Assembly (NCBI GenBank): GCA_038237645.1
Contig: JBBRYN010000028.1
Span: forward strand, 1 to 39,025
Reading direction: 5' to 3'
DNA: 39,025 bases
DNA from: QHCA01 sp038237645
GTDB taxonomy: Bacteria > Actinomycetota > Actinomycetes > Mycobacteriales > QHCA01
The notes beneath the pieces are model-generated. The model made no database searches and was not told the origin of the DNA. It saw nothing but the letters and a program-made list of their open reading frames with translations. A program made the position numbers and the translations under genes. How positions within the stretch are numbered: the stretch's first letter is position 1; each line of letters starts with the position of its first letter. Below are positions 33,133 to 39,025 of the stretch, in pieces.

Positions 33133-33159
33133 ATGACAGTTGAGACGACCGCCGGGTGA
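33133..33159 (+). CDS. Eight-residue leader-like open frame (MTVETTAG) coupled to soxB
   Basis: ATG at 33133, nine bases after AGGAG, opens a frame of eight codons whose TGA (33157-33159) overlaps the soxB ATG in TGATG. soxB itself has no other ribosome binding site at the usual distance. The frame may therefore exist to load ribosomes for soxB by termination-reinitiation, or it may be the leftover start of a deleted gene. Nothing indicates a function for the peptide. Confidence 0.4.
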   Translation: MTVETTAG

Positions 33160-34406
33160 TGTCGCGCTACTCCGCACTCGGCCTGCTGTGCCGCGGGCTG
33201 TCCGGCCGCGACTGGCCGCCGGTGTGGCGGCAGCACGACCTGGCGCGGTCCTACGACGTGATCGTCGTGGGAGCCGGCGTGCACGGGCTCGCGACTGCCT
33301 ACTACCTCGCCGCGCGGCACGGCACGACCAACGTCGCGGTGCTCGACAAGGGCTACCTCGGTGGCGGCGGATCGGGGCGCAACACCGCGATCATCCGGTC
33401 CAACTACCTCACGCCGGAGGGGGTGCGGTTCTACGACCGCTCGGTGAAGCTGTACGAGTCGCTGGCAGCGGAGCTCAACTTCAACGTGATGTTCTCCCAG
33501 CGCGGCCACCTGACGCTGGCCCACGACGACTCCTCGCTGCGCACGATGCGCTGGCGCGCCGAGGTCAACAAGATGCAGGGCGTCGACTCCGAGGTCATCG
33601 GGCCGGCCGACATCGCCCGGCTGGTGCCCTACATGGACGTCTCGCCCGAGGCCCGCTACCCGATCCTCGGCGCGCTCTACCACCCGCCCGGCGGGACGAT
33701 CCGCCACGACGCGGTCAACTGGGGCTATGCCCGCGCGGCCGACGCGCTCGGGGTGCAGATCCACCAGCACACCGAGGTCACCGGGATCGACGTGGCCCGC
33801 GGCGCGGTCCACGGGGTGCAGACAAACCGCGGCGCCATCTCGGCCCCGGTGGTGGTCAACTGCACCGCCGGGTGGTCCAGCCTGGTCTCGGCGCTGGCCG
33901 GGGTACGGCTGCCGATCAGCACCCATCCGCTGCAGGCGGCGGTCACCGAGCCGGTCAAGATCTTCCTGCGCACCGTCGTGGTCTCGGGCACCCTGCACGT
34001 CTACGTCAGCCAGACCGACCGCGGCGAGCTGGTCTTCGGCGCGAGCACCGACCCCTACCCGTCGTACTCCATGCGGGGATCGCTGGAGTTCACCGAGGAG
34101 TTGGCCGGGCACGTGCTGGCCCTGATGCCCTCGATCGCCGAGCTGCGGCTGCTCCGGCAGTGGGCGGGCCTGTGCGACATGACGCCCGACTTCTCGCCGA
34201 TCATGGGCGTGACGCCGGTCGAGGGATTCCTGCTCGACGTCGGCTGGGGCACCTACGGCTTCAAGGCCGGCCCGGTGGCCGGTGCGGCGATGGCCGAGCT
34301 GATCGCCACCGGCGAGACCCCGGAGCTGATCGCCGCCTTCGACCTGGCGCGGTTCGCCGAGGGCCGGCTGATCGGCGAGAAGGGCGCCGCGGCGGTGGGC
34401 CACTGA
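33159..34406 (+). CDS. soxB: Heterotetrameric sarcosine oxidase, beta subunit
   Basis: 415 residues. The subunit binds FAD at VIVVGAGVHGLATAYYLAAR and carries the catalytic site for oxidation of sarcosine to glycine plus a one-carbon unit. Family signs are SGRNTAIIRSNYLTPEGV, GGTIRHDAVNWGYARAADAL (the His of R-H-D-A-V is the likely covalent FMN site), and GWGTYGFKAGPVAGAAMAELI at the end. ATG at 33159 overlaps the stop of the mini-frame; the GTG three bases earlier is equivalent. Its stop overlaps the soxD start in TGATG (34404-34408). The protein is clearly related to the orphan at 25005 but keeps the His that the orphan lacks. Confidence 0.93.
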   Translation: MSRYSALGLLCRGLSGRDWPPVWRQHDLARSYDVIVVGAGVHGLATAYYLAARHGTTNVAVLDKGYLGGGGSGRNTAIIRSNYLTPEGVRFYDRSVKLYESLAAELNFNVMFSQRGHLTLAHDDSSLRTMRWRAEVNKMQGVDSEVIGPADIARLVPYMDVSPEARYPILGALYHPPGGTIRHDAVNWGYARAADALGVQIHQHTEVTGIDVARGAVHGVQTNRGAISAPVVVNCTAGWSSLVSALAGVRLPISTHPLQAAVTEPVKIFLRTVVVSGTLHVYVSQTDRGELVFGASTDPYPSYSMRGSLEFTEELAGHVLALMPSIAELRLLRQWAGLCDMTPDFSPIMGVTPVEGFLLDVGWGTYGFKAGPVAGAAMAELIATGETPELIAAFDLARFAEGRLIGEKGAAAVGH

Positions 34407-34648
34407 TGTTCCAGCTGCCCTGCCCGCATTGCGGCCCGCGCAACGTCGTGGAGTTCGCGCATGCCGGTGCCGAACGGCGCCGGCCGGATCCGCAGGCGGC
34501 GACGCCGCAGCAGTGGCGCAGCTATCTCTATGCGGACGACAACCCGGCGGGCTGGACCCGAGAGACGTGGTATCACCGGCTGGGCTGCCGCCTGTTCTTC
34601 GCCGTCGAGCGGCACACGGTGACCAACGAGACCCGGCCTGCGACATGA
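34406..34648 (+). CDS. soxD: Sarcosine oxidase, delta subunit
   Basis: 80 residues, the small zinc-binding subunit. Zinc ligands are visible as LPCPHCGPR and the later WYHRLGC with His and Cys; VVEFAHAGAERRRPDP and SYLYADDNPAGWTRETWYH match the family. The ATG overlaps the soxB stop, and its own stop overlaps the soxA start in ATGA (34645-34648). Confidence 0.93.
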   Translation: MFQLPCPHCGPRNVVEFAHAGAERRRPDPQAATPQQWRSYLYADDNPAGWTRETWYHRLGCRLFFAVERHTVTNETRPAT

Positions 34649-37515
34649 GTCGCCCAGCGACTCAGGAGACGGCCCCTCAAAAGACGGCGACTCAGGAGAC
34701 GGCCCCTCGGGAGACGGCGACTCACCGGACAGGTCCGCAGCCGGGCGAGCTGATCGACCGGGGCCGGCCGCTGGCCTTCACCTGGGAGGGCAACCCCTAC
34801 ACCGGTTATGCCGGCGACACGATCGCCTCCGCGCTGGCCGCCGCCGGTGTGCGGGTCTTCTCCCGCAGCTTCAAGTACCACCGGCCGCGGGGGATCCTCA
34901 CCGCGAGCAGCCTCGACCCCGGCTGCATGGTGCAGGTCGGCGACGAGCCTAACGTCCGCGCGGCCGGCCGCCGGCTGGCCGACGGCATGACGGTGCACGC
35001 GCAGAACGCCTGGCCCTCGCTGCGCCTCGACGTCGGCGCCGCCAACCAGGTGGTCGGCCGATTCCTGACCGCCGGCTTCTACTACAAGACGTTCATGCGG
35101 CCGCAACGGCTGTGGCCCGCCTACGAGCGGGTGCTCGGCGGGTTCGCGCCCGGCGGCCGGCTGTCGCGTGCGAGCAGCCCGGGTCGCTACGACCAGCGGT
35201 ACGCCCATCCCGACGTGGTCGTCGCCGGCGGCGGGCCGGCGGGCATCGGCGCGGCCCTGGCTGCGGCGGGGTCCGGCGCGCGGGTGATGCTGGTCGAGCA
35301 GGAGTACGAGCTCGGCGGGTCGCTGCGCTGGGGCGATGCGGCCGACCTCGCGGTGCTGCGCGACCTGCGGGCGGCCGTCGCGGCCGAGCCGGGCATCGAG
35401 GTGCTCGTCGAGTCGGTGGTCGCCGGCCGCTACGACGGTAACTGGCTCTCCGTCGTGCAGCGCGGCCTGCCGGGGATCGACGAGCGGCTGATCAAGGCGC
35501 GGGCCGCCGCGCTGGTGGTGGCCCCGGGCCTGATCGAGCGGCCCTATGTCTTTGCCGGAAACGACCTGCCCGGGGTGCTGCTCGGCACGGCGGTGCGCCG
35601 GCTGGTCAACCTGTACGCGGTCCGCCCCGGCTCGCGGGCGGTCGTGCTGACCGCCAACCCGGAGGGTGAGGCCGCGGCTGCCGACCTCGACCGGGCCGGC
35701 GTGGAGGTCGTCGCCGTGCTGGACGCGCGGCGCGGTGACGGCATCCGGGCAGCGGTGGGCCGCCGCGGGGTCTCGGCCGTGGAGACATCCGCCGGCCGGC
35801 GGATCGGCTGCGACCTGCTGGTCACCTCGATCGGCTGGACGGCGCCGACCTCGCTGCTCAACATGGCCGGCGACCGGCCGGTCTACGACCCGTCGGCGGC
35901 CCGCTTCCGGCCCGGCAATGAGCTACTCGGCGAGGATCTGCTCGGCGGCGTGCTGGCCGCCGGTGGCGTCGTCGGTGACGGCACGGCGCTGGAGTTGGTG
36001 GCGCACGGCAGGTCGGCGGGTGCCGCGGCTGCCGCCCGGGCCGGTCACGGCGCTGCCCGGCGCCCGGCCACCCTGCCGGTGCGACCGCATCCGGCATTGT
36101 TCCGCGCCACGACGCACGGCATGGTCGACTTCTCCGCGGACGTCTCGTCCAAGGACATCTTCGCCGCCGCCGCCGAGGGCTACGACTCCAGCGAGCTGGT
36201 CAAGCGCTACACGACGGCGACGATGGGCCCGGCCCAGGGCAAGCTCGAGACGGTCAACACGGTGGCCGTGCTCGCCGAGGCGACCGGTAGGGAACTCGCG
36301 GACCTCGGCACGACCGTCTGGCGGCCGCCGTACGCCCCGATCACCCTCGGCGCCCTCGCCGGGCGCGCGCACCAGCCGGTGCGGCACTCCCCGATGCAGG
36401 AGTGGCACACCGCGCACGGCGCCGTGCCGCTGGTCGCCGGCGCCTGGATCCGGCCGGACCATTACGGCGACCCGCAGGACGAGGCACGGCGGGTGCGGCA
36501 GGGCGTCGGGATCATCGACGTCACGCCGATCGGCAAGCTCGACCTGCGCGGGCCCGACGTGCCCCTGCTGCTCAACCTGGTCTACGTCAACAGGTGGTCG
36601 AAGCTGGCGATCGGGTCGGTGCGCTACGGCGTGATGTGCGCCGAGGACGGCGTCGTGCTGGACGACGGCGTGACCGGCCGGTTGGGGCCCGAGCATTACC
36701 TGATGTCGACGACCTCCTCCGGCGCGGCGACGGTCTGGGAGCACCTTGAGCGCTGGTTGCAGACCGAGCACCCCGACTGGCAGGTGCACGTCACGCCGCT
36801 GACGACCTACTACGCCAGCATCAACGTGGCCGGCCCGCGCTGCCGGGAGTTGCTCGGCCGGCTCACCGAGGGGGTGGACCTGTCGCCGGAGGCGTTCCCG
36901 TACCTGCGGGTGCGCTCCGGCCGGGTCGCCGGCGTCGCCGATTGCCTGATGTGGCGGATCGGCTTCACCGGCGAGTTGAGCTACGAGCTGCACGTGCCCG
37001 CGTCGTACGGGCTGCACGTCTGGGAAGCGCTGCTCGAGCGCGGGGCCGACCTGGGGGCAGCGGCGTTCGGCGTGGAGGCGCAGCGGATCCTGCGGCTGGA
37101 GAAGGGGCACCTGATCGTCGGGCAGGACACCGACGGCCTGACCAGGGCGTTCGGCGCGGGCCTCGGCCCGCTGGTCAAGCTCGACAAGGACGACTTCGTC
37201 GGCCGGCCGGAGCTGGTCTGGGAGGAGCAGCTCGGCGAGGCGCAGCGGCTGGTCGCGCTGCAGCCGCTCGACGGCACGGTGGTGCCCCCCGAGGCGAGCC
37301 AGATCCTGCGCGGCCCGATGATCGTCGGGCGGATCACCAGCAGCCGGATGTCACCCACCCTCGGCCGGTCGATCTGCCTCGGGCAACTGGCGGTGGAGCT
37401 GGCCGAGTCCGGCACGGTGGTCACCGTGCTGCTGCCCGACGGGCGGCCGGTCGCGGCTACCGTGCAGCCGCAGCTGGCCCACGTCGACCCGGCGGGCGGG
37501 CGGCTGCGTGGCTGA
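34645..37515 (+). CDS. soxA: Sarcosine oxidase, alpha subunit
   Basis: 956 residues. In order: a variable Thr/Ala-rich N-terminus (1-30); a ferredoxin-like fold (about 35-110; AFTWEGNPYTGYAGDTIASAL, KYHRPRGILTASSLDPGCM); a dinucleotide-binding oxidoreductase domain from about residue 188 (DVVVAGGGPAGIGAALAAAG); and a C-terminal aminomethyltransferase (GcvT) domain from about 560 (MQEWHTAHGAVPLVAG, NLVYVNRWSKLAIGSVRYG, GFTGELSYELHVPASYG, RLEKGHLIVGQDTDG). The last domain uses tetrahydrofolate to capture the methyl carbon as methylene-THF. The N-terminus contains a 30-base direct repeat (see repeat entry). Start ATG at 34645 overlaps soxD; the frame continues open upstream but that part is soxD in another frame. 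Confidence 0.94.
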   Translation: MSRPATQETAPQKTATQETAPRETATHRTGPQPGELIDRGRPLAFTWEGNPYTGYAGDTIASALAAAGVRVFSRSFKYHRPRGILTASSLDPGCMVQVGDEPNVRAAGRRLADGMTVHAQNAWPSLRLDVGAANQVVGRFLTAGFYYKTFMRPQRLWPAYERVLGGFAPGGRLSRASSPGRYDQRYAHPDVVVAGGGPAGIGAALAAAGSGARVMLVEQEYELGGSLRWGDAADLAVLRDLRAAVAAEPGIEVLVESVVAGRYDGNWLSVVQRGLPGIDERLIKARAAALVVAPGLIERPYVFAGNDLPGVLLGTAVRRLVNLYAVRPGSRAVVLTANPEGEAAAADLDRAGVEVVAVLDARRGDGIRAAVGRRGVSAVETSAGRRIGCDLLVTSIGWTAPTSLLNMAGDRPVYDPSAARFRPGNELLGEDLLGGVLAAGGVVGDGTALELVAHGRSAGAAAAARAGHGAARRPATLPVRPHPALFRATTHGMVDFSADVSSKDIFAAAAEGYDSSELVKRYTTATMGPAQGKLETVNTVAVLAEATGRELADLGTTVWRPPYAPITLGALAGRAHQPVRHSPMQEWHTAHGAVPLVAGAWIRPDHYGDPQDEARRVRQGVGIIDVTPIGKLDLRGPDVPLLLNLVYVNRWSKLAIGSVRYGVMCAEDGVVLDDGVTGRLGPEHYLMSTTSSGAATVWEHLERWLQTEHPDWQVHVTPLTTYYASINVAGPRCRELLGRLTEGVDLSPEAFPYLRVRSGRVAGVADCLMWRIGFTGELSYELHVPASYGLHVWEALLERGADLGAAAFGVEAQRILRLEKGHLIVGQDTDGLTRAFGAGLGPLVKLDKDDFVGRPELVWEEQLGEAQRLVALQPLDGTVVPPEASQILRGPMIVGRITSSRMSPTLGRSICLGQLAVELAESGTVVTVLLPDGRPVAATVQPQLAHVDPAGGRLRG
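34657..34731 (+). repeat. 30-base tandem repeat in the soxA 5' end
   Basis: Two and a half copies of a 30-base unit (34657-34686, 34687-34716 and a partial copy to 34731) encode ATQETAPQKT, ATQETAPRET and ATHRT. Copy differences are three bases in the first pair. The repeat length is a whole number of codons, so copy-number change would lengthen the flexible N-terminus without frameshift. Confidence 0.85.
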
Positions 37516-38191
37516 CGGCGTGGCTGACTGTGTGGCTGACCAGGCTGCGGCGGGGATAGTCGCCCGCAGCCCGCTGCCGTGCCCGGACCCGGTCGAGATC
37601 CACTCCGGCTGGTCGGTCTGCACCCGCCGGTCGACTGCCACGCTCCGGCTCGCCGACCGGACGCCGCTGGCCAAGGTGCTCGTCCGGGCCGCACCTGACG
37701 GCCGGATGGCGGCCCGGCTGGGCGTGCCGTTCGGCCGTGCCGCGCGCGCTGCGGCCGTCCCGCTCGTGGCCGGCACGCTGGTGGTCGGATCCGCGCCGGG
37801 TGAGTGGTTGCTGTTGGGTGCTCCCGGATCCGCGTCGGCGCTGGTCGCCGGCGTCGAACGCACGGACGACCGGCTGGTCAGCGTGCTGGACTACACCCAC
37901 GGCCGGGCGTTGATGCGGCTGTCCGGGTCGGCTGCCGCCGAGACGCTGGCCAAGCTCTGCCCGATCGACCTCGCCGACCGGGTCACCCCCGACGGCGCAG
38001 CCTTCCGCAGTGCGGTGGCGCAGTTGGCCACCGACGTGGTCCGGGACGACGTGGCCGGCACCCGTTCCTACCTGCTGCACTGCGAACGGTCCTCCGGGAG
38101 GTATCTGTTCGACGCGATCTACGACGCGGGCGGTGAGTTTGGCATCGAGGTGGACGGCTTCGCGTTTCCGGAGCGCAGCAGCGGCAGGTAG
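37508..38191 (+). CDS. soxG: Sarcosine oxidase, gamma subunit
   Basis: 227 residues of the SoxG family, a structural subunit related to the GcvT fold. Signs are VEIHSGWSVCTRRSTATLRL, PGEWLLLGAPG, RLVSVLDYTHGRALMRLSG, LAKLCPIDLADRVTP and DVAGTRSYLLHCERSSGRYLFDAI. GTG at 37508 overlaps the soxA stop by eight bases. The first 36 bases are three 12-base repeats starting GTGGCTGAC, giving in-frame GTG codons at 37508, 37520 and 37532, any of which could be the start. The 3' end overlaps the convergent sterol-carrier gene by 73 bases. Confidence 0.9.
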   Translation: MADGVADCVADQAAAGIVARSPLPCPDPVEIHSGWSVCTRRSTATLRLADRTPLAKVLVRAAPDGRMAARLGVPFGRAARAAAVPLVAGTLVVGSAPGEWLLLGAPGSASALVAGVERTDDRLVSVLDYTHGRALMRLSGSAAAETLAKLCPIDLADRVTPDGAAFRSAVAQLATDVVRDDVAGTRSYLLHCERSSGRYLFDAIYDAGGEFGIEVDGFAFPERSSGR

Positions 38192-38679
38192 CCGGTCAGA
38201 TCGGTGCGCTCGCCGCTCGCGGTGAGCCGGCCGGTGGCGAGCGCGGCCGCCCAGGTGAGCCGGCCGGTGGCCAGGTCGAGCCAGGTCATCGGGTCGGTCT
38301 CCACCACACCGCCCGGGGTGCCGCGCGCGTGCCGTGGGCCGGCGACGCACTGGACGGCGGCGTAAGGCGGGATGCGCACCTCCACGCTGCGGCCGGGCAC
38401 GGCGGCCGCCAGCCGGCCGGCAAGCCCGCGGCTGACCGCCGCCAGGGCGGCCGCGACGTAGGGCGGCGGCTGCTCGGGCACCGTGTCGTGCAGGTCACGG
38501 GTGCGGTCGAGCAGCCCGATCAGCGCGTCGAGGTCGGCGCCCCCGGCCGGGGGCGCCACGAGCGGCAGCCGCTGCCGGAGGTCTGCCGGCAGGTCGTCGA
38601 GCCAGCCGGTCACGGCGCCGTGCTGGGCGGCGAAGGCGGCGATCAGCGTGGCCGGATCCAGGCCGGGTGCGCGACGCAT
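38119..38679 (-). CDS. Bacterial sterol-carrier (SCP_3-like) family protein
   Basis: 186 residues. An N-terminal helical part (LDPATLIAAFAAQHGAVTGWL) is followed by a sterol-carrier-like domain with VEVRIPPYAAVQCVAGPRHARGTPGGVVETDPMTWLDLATGRL, conveyed here as the strands around PPYAAVQC and the helix TDPMTWLDLATGRL. In other actinobacteria this gene lies next to purF. The normal ending is about GYLPLL; here the frame runs on for about 18 residues (RSGNAKPSTSMPNSPPAS) that are antisense to the soxG end. This suggests that the original stop was lost when the sox genes were joined at this point. Function unknown; the name refers to the fold only. Confidence 0.82.
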   Translation of the reverse strand: MRRAPGLDPATLIAAFAAQHGAVTGWLDDLPADLRQRLPLVAPPAGGADLDALIGLLDRTRDLHDTVPEQPPPYVAAALAAVSRGLAGRLAAAVPGRSVEVRIPPYAAVQCVAGPRHARGTPGGVVETDPMTWLDLATGRLTWAAALATGRLTASGERTDLTGYLPLLRSGNAKPSTSMPNSPPAS

Positions 38680-38906
38680 GCGGCCATTCTCACCGGCCGG
38701 TCGGGAAGCGGGCCATCCGCGGCTGCGGGACCTACCGGTTCGGCGGCGACTTCGGCGGGCGGTTGCTCGCCGCGCTGCCGCAGGTGTCCTTGTGGCCAGC
38801 AGGTGGCGCTCGACCGGTTGGCGAATTGCGCTGGCGGCGGACCTGCTGCGGGCAACCGATGCAACGGTGGAACGGCGAGACGACCAAGGGCTTGTATTGA
38901 AACAAG
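38680..38906. other. Intergenic region between the sterol-carrier gene and the transposase end
   Basis: Short overlapping frames on both strands have no recognisable motif. The right end contains the hairpin GCTTGT (38890-38895) with ACAAGC (38902-38907) around ATTGAA, directly after the transposase stop; it may be part of the insertion-sequence end or a weak terminator. It must also hold the promoter of the reverse-strand sterol-carrier gene. Confidence 0.5.
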
Positions 38907-39025
38907 CTAGTCTGGTTCGGGTGTGTCGCGGGTGGGGTGCAGCGTGTAGTTCCAGTCGCCGTGGAAGTCGTGTCGGGTGATCGGGAGGGCCCGCATTTCG
39001 CGGTCGCTGATTTTGATCCCGGTCG
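38907..39025 (-). mobile_element. ISAzo13-type transposase, C-terminal end (partial, continues beyond the window)
   Basis: The last 39 codons read TGIKISDREMRALPITRHDF, HGDWNYTLHPTRDTPEPD and a TAG at 38907-38909. The pattern G-I-K-I-S-D-x-x-M-x-A-L, then H-D-x-H-G-D-W-N-Y-T-L-x-P, is the usual C-terminus of ISAzo13-family transposases. Only the end lies in the window, so intactness cannot be judged. The neighbouring hairpin could mark the element's end. Confidence 0.8.

Noticed and set aside
1..39025. CRISPR arrays, rRNA, tRNA and riboswitches
   Set aside because: Looked for repeat-spacer periodicity and conserved RNA features by eye; none seen, though short or divergent RNAs could be missed without a covariance search.

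Overview
The window is high-GC actinobacterial DNA. It carries bldC, an FHA-FHA-ABC transporter of the Rv1747 type, a DUF3073 gene, a Streptomyces-type valine dehydrogenase, GTG starts and many 4-8 base gene overlaps. The set looks like a filamentous or developmentally complex actinomycete, but the genus cannot be fixed from this sequence.

Layout. 1-739 has no supportable gene. 740-3471 holds one secreted-type unknown protein and then a run of damaged hydrolase genes: an M14 carboxypeptidase remnant joined to a maleylpyruvate-isomerase-like fragment, and a GH25 lysozyme that has lost its signal peptide. 3469-11144 is an ordinary chromosomal block: TPR-GGDEF diguanylate cyclase, CGNR zinc-finger protein, DUF6196/N-acetylglutamate-synthase-like fusion, PAC2 protein, EamA exporter and the FHA-FHA-ABC transporter. 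11165-14883 is a decayed accessory region with Tn3-type debris on both sides (transposase C-terminus on the left, serine resolvase on the right). Between them are frameshifted DUF3291, YceI and F420-dependent PPOX genes, an Imm-5-like orphan, and a live-looking MarR/DUF6069 divergon with a clear palindromic operator. 15192-18449 holds a GlxA-type regulator divergent from a dienelactone hydrolase, and a YbdK-type carboxylate-amine ligase.

18480-24871 is the conserved actinobacterial core block bldC - unknown - vdh - DUF3073 - (GNAT) - purM - purF. Its usual neighbour, a bacterial sterol-carrier-family gene, is found only at 38119-38679. In between (25005-38191) sits a 13-kb catabolic island. 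It encodes an orphan DAO-family flavoprotein and a C-N hydrolase; a quaternary-amine ABC importer (lipoprotein, two permeases, CBS-domain ATPase) in one overlapping operon headed by an IclR regulator; and, divergently, a betaine-homocysteine methyltransferase (BHMT) followed by heterotetrameric sarcosine oxidase soxB-D-A-G. Read as a pathway (inference), a betaine is imported and demethylated onto homocysteine by BHMT. The resulting N-methylglycine is oxidised by SoxBDAG to glycine plus methylene-tetrahydrofolate, which could feed the neighbouring purine genes. How dimethylglycine becomes sarcosine is not obvious; the orphan flavoprotein is a candidate. A CAAC-N4-GTTG element occurs twice in the IclR/BHMT intergenic region and is a good candidate IclR operator.

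The right edge (38907-39025) is the C-terminal end of an ISAzo13-type transposase that continues outside the window. No rRNA, tRNA or CRISPR array was recognised.
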